Shown piece by piece: positions 52,185 through 61,278 of a DNA stretch of 64,000 bases. Under the pieces are notes generated by a model. It searched no databases. It saw nothing but the letters and a program-made list of their open reading frames with translations, and was not told the origin of the DNA. The stretch is taken from contig NZ_JAQPPK010000025.1 of assembly GCF_029952445.1 (NCBI RefSeq), positions 19,695 to 83,694 on the forward strand, read 5' to 3'. A program made the position numbers and the translations under genes. The stretch's first letter is position 1. Each line of letters opens with the position of its first letter. The DNA comes from Paenarthrobacter nitroguajacolicus (lineage in GTDB: Bacteria; Actinomycetota; Actinomycetes; Actinomycetales; Micrococcaceae).

Positions 52185-53290
52185 TACTGGAGTACCCGCC
52201 ATCCACGGTCAGTCAAAGCTTCAACAAGGAGGTCGTGCTTGCTGGGAAGCACGGAAAGCTCCACCATGCCCACGTTCTGTCCCGACGAATGGTCGAGCCT
52301 GAGGTCTTCAAGGTTCACGCCGATCTCGCCAATCTCCGTCAGGAGCCGGGCGATCTGGCCGGGCTTGTCATCCACCAGGATGGTGAGCCACGAATACGCC
52401 TGCGGTGGGCCGCCGTGCTTGCCAGGAATACGGGCCTGGCCCGCATTGCCCTCGCTGATCAGCTGGGCAAGGTCGAGCCTTGCCCCCGGTGCCGACGGAG
52501 CTTCCAACGTACCGATCAGCCGGTTCAGGTCCTCACGGACACCATGAAGGATGGACACCACTTTGTCTGCGTTGCCTCCCAGGATCTGCACCCACAGGGT
52601 CGGATCGCTGGCAGCGATCCGGGTAGTGTCCCGGAGCCCGTTCCCCGCCAAAGAAAGGGCGTGCAAGGGCGTACCCTGAAGCCGGCTGGCCAGCAGGGAA
52701 GACATGATCTGCGGCAAATGCGAGACCAAGGCAACAGCTTCATCGTGCTCGTCCGCGCTGAACTGGGAAACAATCGCTCCCAGATCGCCGGCCAGTGCAC
52801 GCGCAACCTGCACGGCCCCGGGTGAGGTCTCCTCCGACGGGCAAACGACCCACGGCATGGAGGTGAAGAGTTCGCCCCTGGCCGCAACGGGCCCGGACTT
52901 CTCACGACCAGCCATGGGGTGCGTCCCAACGTAGCGGGAGAGATCCACGCCGCGTTCGCGCAGCTGCGCCAGGATTGTTGCCTTGACGCTGGCGATGTCC
53001 ACCACGACGGCGGACGCGTAGTCCGACAAAGCTTTCTGAACGACGTCGGCCGTTACGTCAGGCGGGGCAGCAACAACTACCAGCTGGGGTTCTTCGCCCA
53101 GCTCCGGCAAGGGCCTACCCGCCCCGATGTCCACGGCAACCGCTTGGTTGGTGGGAGAAGGATCGAATAGGAAGACCGGGACTCCGCGCCCGCGCAGCCC
53201 GAGGCCAATGCTGGCGCCCAGCAGGCCTGTACCGAGAACGACGACCGGGCCATCAAGATGGCCCCGGCCGTGCGTACCGAATGCCGACAT
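52184..53290 (-). CDS. tyrA: Prephenate dehydrogenase with C-terminal ACT domain
   Basis: Makes 4-hydroxyphenylpyruvate for tyrosine. The NAD site VVVLGTGLLGASIGLGLRG is at the start, THPMAGREKSG is the prephenate-binding region, and the C-terminal ACT domain (from SWLTILVDDKPGQIARLL) should give tyrosine feedback. 368 aa. It lies 3 bp from the rluB stop and overlaps cmk. aroG of the same pathway is elsewhere in the window (30838). Confidence 0.93.
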   Translation of the reverse strand: MSAFGTHGRGHLDGPVVVLGTGLLGASIGLGLRGRGVPVFLFDPSPTNQAVAVDIGAGRPLPELGEEPQLVVVAAPPDVTADVVQKALSDYASAVVVDIASVKATILAQLRERGVDLSRYVGTHPMAGREKSGPVAARGELFTSMPWVVCPSEETSPGAVQVARALAGDLGAIVSQFSADEHDEAVALVSHLPQIMSSLLASRLQGTPLHALSLAGNGLRDTTRIAASDPTLWVQILGGNADKVVSILHGVREDLNRLIGTLEAPSAPGARLDLAQLISEGNAGQARIPGKHGGPPQAYSWLTILVDDKPGQIARLLTEIGEIGVNLEDLRLDHSSGQNVGMVELSVLPSKHDLLVEALTDRGWRVLQ

Positions 53291-53293
53291 GCC

Positions 53294-54505
53294 CTAGAGC
53301 CCCACAGATGCCAGGAGGTGTCCGACTTCCTGCCTGCCGAGGTTGCGGATGCTTCCCTGGCGCTGGTCACCCAGGCCAATGGGGCCAACCTTGACGCGGA
53401 CAAGCCGTTCAACCGGGAAACCGACGGCGTCGAACATGCGGCGCACAATGCGGTTCTTTCCGGAGTGGAGGACAACCTCGATCAGGACGTGCCCAGGGGT
53501 GGAGTCCACCAGGCGGAAGGAGTCCACGGCTGCAACGCCGTCTTCAAGCTCAACGCCGCTCTTCAGCTTGGCGCCGACACCCTGCGGGAATGGTCCACGC
53601 ACCTGTACCAGGTACGTCTTGGGTACCTCGTAGGAAGGGTGCGTCAAGCGGTTGGCGAGCTCGCCGTCGTTCGTCAGCAGCAGCAGCCCCTCGGTGGCGA
53701 CATCCAGGCGGCCGACGTGGAACAGGCGTTCGCCCTTGTTCTTGCTGTTCTTCAGGAAGTCGCTGATGCAGGGCCGGCCCTCGGGGTCTTCCATGGTGGA
53801 AACAACGCCCTTGGGCTTGTTGAAAACCATGTAGACCAGGGTGTCATCGAGCTGGATGCGGATTCCGTCAACGTGGATCACTGCGGACGTGGGGTCCACG
53901 CGCATTCCGAGTTCGGTGGTGACCACGCCGTCAACTTCAACGCGTCCTTCGAGGATCATTTCCTCGCAGACACGGCGTGATGCGACGCCGGCCTGGGCCA
54001 TGACCTTCTGCAGGCGTACGCCGTCGACGTCGTGAAGGTCCGACTGAGGGACCTCCTGGCGTGGCCCGCGGTTGCGGCCCGGCTTGCGTACGGGACCAAG
54101 GTTCTGGCCGAAACGCTCACTGCCGAAGGCCTTGGAACCGAACTGCTTGGATTGTTTTGGCTTGGGCTTCAAGGCGCCGGGCGTGCCGGGAGCCTTGCCG
54201 AAGCCGGGCTTGTTTGAGCCGGGCTTGCGGAACGGCTTTGCCGACCTGGCGGCCTGGCCGCGGTCGAAGTCGCCCGCCGTTGTGGGGTTGTCGGGATCGA
54301 AGGGAGCAGCTTCGCGAGGCTTCGAAGCTTTGAAGGGGCGTCCCTCCCCCTGGGTGAAGTTGCGCTTGCCTGCGCCGGCACTGCCGCCGCGGCCGGAGAA
54401 GCCGCCTGCGTTGGAGCGGCCTGCGCCGCCCTTGGCCTCATTGCGTCCGGAGCTGTTGCGTCCCGAACCGTTACGTGGTGAACTCTGGCGTCCCGCCTGT
54501 GTCAT
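53294..54505 (-). CDS. rluB: RluB-type pseudouridine synthase with long Gly/Arg-rich N-terminus
   Basis: Modifies U2605-type positions of 23S rRNA (by family). The S4 domain begins at VRLQKVMAQAGVASRRVCEEMI (near residue 172) and the catalytic motif GRLDVATEGLLLLTNDG follows, with MFDAVGFPVERLVR near the end. The first 160 or so residues are low-complexity, rich in Gly, Arg, Ser, Lys and Pro, resembling RNA-binding RGG tails. 403 aa from ATG 54505; a TTG at 54547 is less likely. Order parA-scpA-scpB-rluB is standard. Confidence 0.92.
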   Translation of the reverse strand: MTQAGRQSSPRNGSGRNSSGRNEAKGGAGRSNAGGFSGRGGSAGAGKRNFTQGEGRPFKASKPREAAPFDPDNPTTAGDFDRGQAARSAKPFRKPGSNKPGFGKAPGTPGALKPKPKQSKQFGSKAFGSERFGQNLGPVRKPGRNRGPRQEVPQSDLHDVDGVRLQKVMAQAGVASRRVCEEMILEGRVEVDGVVTTELGMRVDPTSAVIHVDGIRIQLDDTLVYMVFNKPKGVVSTMEDPEGRPCISDFLKNSKNKGERLFHVGRLDVATEGLLLLTNDGELANRLTHPSYEVPKTYLVQVRGPFPQGVGAKLKSGVELEDGVAAVDSFRLVDSTPGHVLIEVVLHSGKNRIVRRMFDAVGFPVERLVRVKVGPIGLGDQRQGSIRNLGRQEVGHLLASVGL

Positions 54506-54657
54506 GACCCGTCCTTGTGTAGTAATGGCCGGCAATCCGTGCTGCAATCAACACTAGCCAGCCGGGCAGACATCGTCTGCCCCTTGTCGCTATGCACCTT
54601 ATTAAGGTGCCCTAAATCAGTATGAAGTTGTTTCGCATGGCCGGCAGGAGCCCATGG

Positions 54658-55314
54658 CTACATCCGGCTTGCGTCGTAGTACTCCTCGATACCTTCCAGG
54701 CCTGGAAGGTGCGGCGAGAGCTGTGGCAATTCCGCCACCGATCCAATGCCCATCCGTTCCAGGAAATACGAGGTTGTCCGATACAGCACAGCCCCGGATT
54801 CGGGATCCGTTCCGGAGTCCTCGATCAAACCCCTCTGGGTGAGGGTCCTGACCACAGAATCGACATTGACACCGCGAATGGCGGAAACCCGGGCCCTGGA
54901 GACCGGTTGCCTGTAAGCAATGACCGCCAGTGTTTCAAGCGCTGCCTGAGTAAGCCTGGTGGTCTGCCCTTCGAGGACGAACCTGCCCACGATGTCGGCA
55001 AAATCCGACCGTGAATAGATCCGCCACCCACCGGCGACGTTCCGCAATTCAAAACCCCGGGGTGCAGTGCTGGCAACGGCAAAGCCGACAGCATCCACGT
55101 CCGGGGCTTTAACAGTATAGCCGCTATACTCCCGCTGCAGGTCCTCCAGCAAATCCTCGACGACGGCGACCGTTACGTTAAGGCCCGCGGCCAGCTCTTC
55201 GGAAGTGGCCGGCTGGTCAATGACCATGAGGACGGCTTCCAGCGCAGCCCGGGCGCCACCGGGCAGCTCCTCAAGTTCCGCCAGGCCGTCCTGGTCCACT
55301 TCTTGTTCAGTCAT
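54658..55314 (-). CDS. scpB: Segregation and condensation protein ScpB
   Basis: Winged-helix subunit of the SMC-ScpAB condensin. Two winged-helix domains are apparent, with the conserved LTQAALETLAVIAYRQPVSR core and the IRGVNVDSVVRTLTQRGLI helix. 218 aa from ATG 55314, which overlaps the scpA stop by 8 bp. The smc gene is not in the window. Confidence 0.94.
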   Translation of the reverse strand: MTEQEVDQDGLAELEELPGGARAALEAVLMVIDQPATSEELAAGLNVTVAVVEDLLEDLQREYSGYTVKAPDVDAVGFAVASTAPRGFELRNVAGGWRIYSRSDFADIVGRFVLEGQTTRLTQAALETLAVIAYRQPVSRARVSAIRGVNVDSVVRTLTQRGLIEDSGTDPESGAVLYRTTSYFLERMGIGSVAELPQLSPHLPGLEGIEEYYDASRM

Positions 55315-56191
55315 CATCGCTCGCCTCATATTCTTCGCTCAGGCTGGAGCTGTCCCACTCCGCGTCGTCGCCGGTCCAGCGAACCATCAGTTCGCCCAAC
55401 GGTTCGGGCTGTTCGAAGGCAATTACCCTGTCACGGAACATCTCCAGCAGGGCCAGGAAACGTGCCACCACCACCAGGGTGGTGTCTGCGTCGGCAATCA
55501 GGGTTTGGAAGGACAGGGGCGCTCCAAGTTTGAGGCGGTGCCCCAATATTCCAGCCTGTTCCTTGACACTTACAGGCGGAGCATGGAGGTGGCCCAAGCC
55601 AACTTCTTCAGGGGCCTCGTCCTTGGGCTTGAGCGCCTTAGCCGCCAGTTCCCCGAATTGCTCCGGCGTATGCCGCCAGACGAGCTCAGGGAGCAATGCA
55701 GCAAAATGCGCTTCCAGGGCCACTTGCCGCGGGTACCTCCGGGCTTCCTGCTCCAGGGTTTCGCCCATGATCCCGGCCATTTGCTTGAAGGCCTTGTACT
55801 GCAGGAGGCGTGCGAACAACAAGTCCCTTGCCTCAAGGAGGGCGATGTCCTCGGCGTCCTCTACCTCTCCTGCGGGCAGAAGACGTGCCGCCTTGAGGTC
55901 AAGCAGCGTTGCAGCGATCACCAGGAACTCGCTGGCCTCATCCAGCGCCCAATCCTCGCCCAGTTCCTGCAGGCGGCGGATGTACTTGATGAACTCATCG
56001 GTGACGGTAGCCAACGCTACTTCGGTGATGTCCAGCTTGTGCTTGGAGATCAGGCCAAGAAGGAGGTCGAAGGGCCCGGTGAAGTTGGCCAGCCGAACCT
56101 CAAAGCCGGCCTTCGACGCCTGGGAGGTACCGGCGTCGGGCGTTCCCCCTTCGGCCACCGCTTCCGGAGCCGGGGCAAGTGACGGTGCCAC
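55307..56191 (-). CDS. scpA: Segregation and condensation protein ScpA
   Basis: Kleisin subunit of SMC-ScpAB. The N-terminal kleisin core FTGPFDLLLGLISKHKLDITEVAL and EFLVIAATLLDLKAARLLP are clear, and the winged C-terminus includes VVARFLALLEMFRDRVIAFEQ. 294 aa with a 30-residue Ala/Pro-rich N-terminal extension. It lies 6 bp after parA and overlaps scpB. Confidence 0.94.
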   Translation of the reverse strand: MAPSLAPAPEAVAEGGTPDAGTSQASKAGFEVRLANFTGPFDLLLGLISKHKLDITEVALATVTDEFIKYIRRLQELGEDWALDEASEFLVIAATLLDLKAARLLPAGEVEDAEDIALLEARDLLFARLLQYKAFKQMAGIMGETLEQEARRYPRQVALEAHFAALLPELVWRHTPEQFGELAAKALKPKDEAPEEVGLGHLHAPPVSVKEQAGILGHRLKLGAPLSFQTLIADADTTLVVVARFLALLEMFRDRVIAFEQPEPLGELMVRWTGDDAEWDSSSLSEEYEASDDD

Positions 56192-56197
56192 CGTCCG

Positions 56198-57097
56198 TTA
56201 CGGCGCGCCGCCGCGCGAGATCAGTTCCTTGGCCAGTCGGCGGTAAGCGTCGGCCCCAATGTGGTTGCCTGCGTAGCTTGTAATGGGCTCAGCGGCCACC
56301 GTGGCATCGGCGAACTTGATGGAACGCTTGATGACGGTCTCGAAGACTTTGTCTCCGAAAGCTTCCACCAGGCGGGAGATCACTTCGCGGCTGTGCAGGG
56401 TGCGGGCGTCGTACATCGTGGCGAGGACGCCATCCACCTGCAAACGCGGGTTGAGGCGGTCCTGGACTTTTTCAATGGTCTCCACCAGCAGGGCCACGGC
56501 ACGAAGGGCGAAGAACTCGCAGATCAGCGGAATGATGACACCGTGGGCGGCGGTAAGGGCATTGACGGTCAGCAGGCCCAAGGACGGCTGGCAGTCGATG
56601 AGGACGACGTCGTAGTCGTCTTCCACGTTCTTAAGGGCACGGTCCAGGACCTGTTCACGGGCGACCTCATTGACCAACTGAACTTCTGCAGCGGAGAGGT
56701 CGATGTTGGCGGGAAGGAGGTCCACGCCTTCCACTCCGGTCTGCTGAATGGCATCGCGGATGTTGACCTTACGGTCCATCAGGACGTTGTAAACGGTGAG
56801 GTCAAGTTCGTGCGGGTTGGCACCCAGTCCTGCCGACAAGGCACCCTGGGGGTCGAAGTCCACCAGCAGGACACGCCGGCCGTATTCTGCGAGCGCCGCT
56901 GCCAGGTTGATGGTGGACGTCGTTTTACCCACGCCGCCTTTTTGATTGACCATGGCGATGACTCTCGCCGGACCATGGGAGGCAAGCGGGGCGGGTTCCG
57001 GGAATTCGCGGTGAGGGCGGCCCGTAGGCCCCATGACGGCGTCTTCCAGATCGAGCTCGGTGCCTTCCAGCGTAGCTGTTCCCCGTTCGATGCTCAC
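56198..57097 (-). CDS. ParA-family ATPase linked to scpAB
   Basis: Chromosome-partitioning type ATPase with the deviant Walker A NQKGGVGKTTSTINLA (near residue 56), VDFDPQGAL and VLIDCQPSLGLLTVNAL. GTG 57097 gives 299 aa, with an N-terminal extension of 45 residues. It heads the parA-scpA-scpB-rluB run, as Rv1708 does in mycobacteria. It is distinct from the main Soj/ParA next to oriC; its cargo is not established. Possibly it supports condensin loading or placement. Confidence 0.9.
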   Translation of the reverse strand: MSIERGTATLEGTELDLEDAVMGPTGRPHREFPEPAPLASHGPARVIAMVNQKGGVGKTTSTINLAAALAEYGRRVLLVDFDPQGALSAGLGANPHELDLTVYNVLMDRKVNIRDAIQQTGVEGVDLLPANIDLSAAEVQLVNEVAREQVLDRALKNVEDDYDVVLIDCQPSLGLLTVNALTAAHGVIIPLICEFFALRAVALLVETIEKVQDRLNPRLQVDGVLATMYDARTLHSREVISRLVEAFGDKVFETVIKRSIKFADATVAAEPITSYAGNHIGADAYRRLAKELISRGGAP

Positions 57098-57288
57098 GTA
57101 TCTAACCACTCTTTCGACGACGATCTTCCCTGCCGCTGTACCCCCGGCCGCAGCGCTACTACCCACTTAGGCTACAGGTTCCGACACGGTTATTCGGGGA
57201 ACTTGACTTTGTCCCCTGTTTGAGCCTTGACCTTCTAGTTGAGGTCGAAGGTTCGGTTTCGGAACTCCATGCGGCAAAAGGAAACGCC

Positions 57289-57319
57289 GAAGGCCGGCAC
57301 CTGGGCGGTGCCGGCCTTC
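57289..57319 (-). terminator. Terminator after dctA
   Basis: GAAGGCCGGCACC (57289-57301), 5-nt loop, GGTGCCGGCCTTC (57307-57319): a 13-bp perfect stem 33 bp past the dctA stop, followed on the minus strand by a T-rich stretch (TTTCCTTTTG). Confidence 0.8.
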
Positions 57320-57352
57320 AGCCATGGTTTTACTGCTGTGGCGCAGGGGCGG

Positions 57353-58696
57353 CTAGACCGTTTCCTTGGTGCGGGTTTCGGCCTCCGTCGCTGCCTCTTC
57401 ATCGCCGTGGGCCATCATTGTCTGCTCGTCGAACGGCTCGCTTCCGGAAAGCACCCGCTCAACCTGGCCGTTATCGATTTCCTTGACCCAGGTACCGATG
57501 AGGACGGTGGCCACTGCGTTGCCGGTGAAGTTGGTCAAGGCGCGGGCTTCGGACATGAACCGGTCGATTCCGACGATCATGCCTACCCCGCCCAGGAGTT
57601 CAGGCTTGTGTGCCTGGAGGCCGGCGGCGAGGGTAGCCAGTCCGGCACCCGTTACCCCTGCAGCGCCCTTGGAGGCGATGATCATGAAGACCAGCAGGGA
57701 GATCTGGGCGCCGAGGTCCAGCGGGGTACCCATGGCGTTGGCGACGAACAGGGAAGCCATGGTCAGGTAGATGGCCGTGCCGTCCAGGTTGAAGGAGTAG
57801 CCCGTGGGAACGGTAACGCCAACTACCGGCTTGGAGACGCCCAGGTGTTCCATCTTGGCGATCAGGCGGGGAAGCGCTGCTTCGGAGGAGGACGTCGAGA
57901 AGATCAGCAGGTATTCGCGGGCCAGGTACTTCATGAGGCGGAAGATGTTGACGCCGGCGACTGCGCGGAGCAGGGTGCCCAGGATGACCACGATGAACAG
58001 GATGCAGGTGATGTAGAACGCGACCATCAGAGTGAACATACTGAGGATTGCCTGCGCGCCGGTTGCGCCAACGACGGCTGCAATGGCACCAAAGGCACCA
58101 ACGGGTGCGAGCCACATGATCATGATCAGGATCCGGAAGACCAGGCGCTGGCCGTGGCCGATCGCTGTAAGGATGGGCTGGCCCTGCTTGCCCATCTTCT
58201 GAAGGGCGAAGCCGACGAGGATGGCTGCCAGAAGGGTGGGCAGGACGGGAATGTCGCCGGGGATGATGCCGAGGAGGAAGTCAACGGTGCTGTCCGTGGC
58301 CGCCTTCTTGTTGGGATCGTAGGGGGTCAGCTTCAGGCCTTCGCCGGGGTGGATGAGGTTTCCGACCACCAGGCCGATGGCGAGCGCGAAGGTGGACATC
58401 GCCACGAAGTAGCCCAGGGCAAGTCCGCCGACTTTTCCGACCGTTGCGGCCTTGGCTATGGAGCCGATGCCCAGGACGATGGTGCAGAAGATCACCGGGG
58501 CGATCATCATCTTGATAAGTTTGATGAAGCCGTCACCCAAGGGCTTGAGCGACTTTCCAACCTCCGGGAACATGAGTCCGACTACAGCGCCGAGCACTAC
58601 GGCCAGGATGACCGCGATGTACAGGTAGTGCGACTTGTCGAGCCCCCTGCGTCCGCTTTTGGCAGCTACTGCCGACTCTCCTCGTTGAGAGGTCAT
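57353..58696 (-). CDS. dctA: C4-dicarboxylate:cation symporter DctA
   Basis: Imports succinate, fumarate and malate with protons or sodium. 447 aa of the DAACS family. It has hydrophobic helices from YIAVILAVVLGAVVGL on, the serine-rich reentrant loop IFSTSSSEAALPRL, and the helix 7/8 region PTGYSFNLDGTAIYLTMA. The ATG at 58696 has AAGGAG upstream. Divergent from a CitA/DcuS-type two-component system that probably controls it. It could also carry orotate or aspartate, as some relatives do. Confidence 0.93.
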   Translation of the reverse strand: MTSQRGESAVAAKSGRRGLDKSHYLYIAVILAVVLGAVVGLMFPEVGKSLKPLGDGFIKLIKMMIAPVIFCTIVLGIGSIAKAATVGKVGGLALGYFVAMSTFALAIGLVVGNLIHPGEGLKLTPYDPNKKAATDSTVDFLLGIIPGDIPVLPTLLAAILVGFALQKMGKQGQPILTAIGHGQRLVFRILIMIMWLAPVGAFGAIAAVVGATGAQAILSMFTLMVAFYITCILFIVVILGTLLRAVAGVNIFRLMKYLAREYLLIFSTSSSEAALPRLIAKMEHLGVSKPVVGVTVPTGYSFNLDGTAIYLTMASLFVANAMGTPLDLGAQISLLVFMIIASKGAAGVTGAGLATLAAGLQAHKPELLGGVGMIVGIDRFMSEARALTNFTGNAVATVLIGTWVKEIDNGQVERVLSGSEPFDEQTMMAHGDEEAATEAETRTKETV

Positions 58697-58822
58697 GGGA
58701 TTCTCCTTCTGGATACTGTGTAAGGCGCTGCGGTCCTGCACTGATGTCCAATCCGCTGCCCTTGTGTGATATCCATCATTGAGCCGCTGGTGACATACAT
58801 CACCGTTGCGGTCATATTGGTC

Positions 58823-60481
58823 ATGGAGGTCCTTTTGTTTCACAGCTGGAGCATTGCCCGCCGATTGTTTGTGGCAAACCTGTTGTTCGTCCTGGTGATG
58901 ACAGCGGTCTTCGGGACCTTCTCCGTGGTGGAGGCCAGGGACAGGGCCTACGACAATGCGGGCGGACGAATGCTGGCCCTTGCCACGTCCATTGCCAACA
59001 ATCCCCTGGTGCTTCAGGCTGCGGCCACCGCCAACCCGTCGGAGGTCCTGCAGCCCTACGCTTTGGAGGTCATGCACGACGCCGACGCGGATTTCATTAC
59101 GATCATGGCGCCGGATCGGACGCGGTGGACCCATCCCAGGACCGAGGAGCTGGGCAAGCCTTATATCGGGACCATCGAGCCCGCCCTTCGGGGAGAGACT
59201 TTCACGGAGGTCACTGCTGGAACTTTGGGCCCCTCGGTACGCACCATCGCTCCGGTCAGGGCCCCGGACGGTTCCATCAAGGCTCTGGTCGCCGCCGGAG
59301 TTACGGTGCGTACCGTGGACACCGATGTTGCTGAACGATTGGGCGTGATTGGTAGCATCGCCTTGGTGGTGTTGGCCTTCGGTTCCTTCGCCGCCTGGCT
59401 CCTTGGGCGCTACCTGCGCTCGGTCACCCGTGGTTGGGGTCCGGAACAGCTTGCGCAACTGTTCGCGTACTACGAATCGGTGCTGCACTCGGTACGTGAA
59501 GGCGTGATCCTGATCGATACCCGCGGCAAGGCCGTGATGTACAACGACCAGGCAGCGGAGCTGCTGGGGTTGGAGCCGTCCGACGCCGACAGGTCACCGG
59601 ATGCTGCCCCGAAGCTGGCGGACCTTCCGTTCGACGGCAGCCTGCGGGCGTTATTTGAATCCGGCCGGCCCGCCCACGACGAAATCCATCTCACGGGCTC
59701 CCGTATCTTGGTAGTCAACCAAGCGCCGGCCGTTGGACCGGTTCCCGCGCGCAGCCGGCAGAAACCAGCGGTGTACGGGACCGTGGCAACCATCAGGGAC
59801 CGAACGGAAATCGAGTCCCTGGGCACTGAACTACAGACCATGAAGACCCTCTCTGACGCGCTGCGCGCCCAGACCCATGAACATGCCAACCGCCTCCATA
59901 TGATCGTCTCCCTGCTGGAGCTGGGCCGGACCCCGCAGGCATTGGATTTTGCCACCAAGGACCTTGAACTCAGCCAGCAGCTCACCGATGACATGGTGGC
60001 CTCCGTGGATGAACCGGTGATGAGCGCGCTGGTGATGGGTAAAGCGGCCGAAGCACACGAGCGTGGAGTGGAACTGGTTGTCCGCACGTCAGGCAGCAGC
60101 GGTGTCCGCGGCCTTGAGATCCAGGACCTCGTCACCATCCTGGGTAACCTGCTGGACAATGCGATCGATGCCGCGGCGGCCGGCGACTTCCGCCGGCAGG
60201 TGGAGTTGGACGTGGATGCTGGCGCTGCCGCCGTCGAATTCACGGTGCGCGACTCGGGAGGCGGCATCAACCCGGACTCAATTGACGACGTATTGCAGTA
60301 TGGGTTCAGCACGAAGTCCTCCGACGGCGGCCCGCGTGGTGCGCACGGACGTGGCGTTGGTCTGGCACTGGTCCGGCAGGCCGTCCAGCGACTCAACGGT
60401 ACGATGACCATCAGCAATCCCGGTGGCGCACAGTTCCACGTTGTGCTGCCCGCGCCGGTTCCCGAGGAAGAGAAGGCATGA
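58823..60481 (+). CDS. CitA/DcuS-type sensor histidine kinase
   Basis: Membrane sensor for C4-dicarboxylates or citrate. TM1 (RRLFVANLLFVLVMTAVFG) is followed by an extracellular PAS/CACHE domain of about 140 residues with the GxxxxxTHP-like RWTHPRTEELG segment. TM2 (IALVVLAFGSFAAWLL), a cytoplasmic PAS, an SpoB-type dimerisation helix with the phospho-acceptor HEHANRLH, and a HATPase with GNLLDNAIDAA then complete it. The start is uncertain: ATG 58823 is used and GTG 58766 is possible. The stop overlaps the regulator gene by 4 bp. Confidence 0.9.
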   Translation: MEVLLFHSWSIARRLFVANLLFVLVMTAVFGTFSVVEARDRAYDNAGGRMLALATSIANNPLVLQAAATANPSEVLQPYALEVMHDADADFITIMAPDRTRWTHPRTEELGKPYIGTIEPALRGETFTEVTAGTLGPSVRTIAPVRAPDGSIKALVAAGVTVRTVDTDVAERLGVIGSIALVVLAFGSFAAWLLGRYLRSVTRGWGPEQLAQLFAYYESVLHSVREGVILIDTRGKAVMYNDQAAELLGLEPSDADRSPDAAPKLADLPFDGSLRALFESGRPAHDEIHLTGSRILVVNQAPAVGPVPARSRQKPAVYGTVATIRDRTEIESLGTELQTMKTLSDALRAQTHEHANRLHMIVSLLELGRTPQALDFATKDLELSQQLTDDMVASVDEPVMSALVMGKAAEAHERGVELVVRTSGSSGVRGLEIQDLVTILGNLLDNAIDAAAAGDFRRQVELDVDAGAAAVEFTVRDSGGGINPDSIDDVLQYGFSTKSSDGGPRGAHGRGVGLALVRQAVQRLNGTMTISNPGGAQFHVVLPAPVPEEEKA

Positions 60482-61191
60482 CAGAGATCCGCGTCCTGGT
60501 TGTGGAGGACGAGCCGATAGCATCGGATGCCCATTCCATCTATGTTGGCCGCCTTGACGGGTTCACTTTGGTGGGTACTGCACCGGACGGACAATCGGCG
60601 CTGCGTATCCTGGGCGAGTTCGCGGCGTCCGGCTCCCCCGTGGACCTGGTCCTGCTGGACATGAACCTTCCGGACCTGCACGGACTGGACGTCGCACGGC
60701 GTATGCGTTCCGCAGGGGTCTTTGCCGACATTATCGCGATCACGGCTGTCAGGGAACTGAACATTGTGCGCAGTGCCGTATCCATCGGCGTCGTGCAGTA
60801 CCTCATCAAGCCGTTCACCTACGCCACTTTCGCTGACAAACTCCGCAGCTACCGGACCTTCCGGGAACAGCTGGCGGGTTCAATGTCCGGAATTTCCAAG
60901 GCCGGAGCGTCACAAAGCGACGTGGACCAGGCGTTCGCGAGCCTCCGTGCCCCAACGGAACTGCCGCTGCCCAAGGGTTTGTCCGGTTCCACCCTCGAAG
61001 CGGTGAAGGACCTGGTGCGGGCGCGGCAGGAACCTGTTTCCGCGAGCGAAGTCATGGACGCGCTGGGCATGTCCAGGGTTACCGCCCGGAGGTATCTGGA
61101 GTATCTGGCCGACGCCGGTACGGTCACCCGGGCGCCGCGGTACGGCACCCCGGGCCGGCCTGAGAACGAGTACGGCTGGAACCGGAGTTAG
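60478..61191 (+). CDS. CitB/DcuR-type response regulator
   Basis: 237-aa partner of the upstream kinase. The receiver has the phospho-aspartate in VLLDMNLPDLHG (near residue 60) and the switch lysine in QYLIKPFTYATF. The C-terminal HTH (PVSASEVMDALGMSRVTARR) is the CitB/DctR type that reads promoters of transport genes. The divergent dctA is the obvious target. Translationally coupled to the kinase by the 4-bp overlap. Confidence 0.93.
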   Translation: MTEIRVLVVEDEPIASDAHSIYVGRLDGFTLVGTAPDGQSALRILGEFAASGSPVDLVLLDMNLPDLHGLDVARRMRSAGVFADIIAITAVRELNIVRSAVSIGVVQYLIKPFTYATFADKLRSYRTFREQLAGSMSGISKAGASQSDVDQAFASLRAPTELPLPKGLSGSTLEAVKDLVRARQEPVSASEVMDALGMSRVTARRYLEYLADAGTVTRAPRYGTPGRPENEYGWNRS

Positions 61192-61278
61192 TCGGTCGCT
61201 CCCAGCCGTAAAAATTCCACAGAAGCGTCCCTACAGAGGGAAATGCTCTAACTCCGTGATTTATGGCAGCATGACGCA

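Noticed and set aside
57239..58723. Plus-strand open frame of 494 codons over dctA
   Set aside because: Antisense of a membrane protein gives a Gly/Asp/His-rich product without domains; DctA is on the minus strand.
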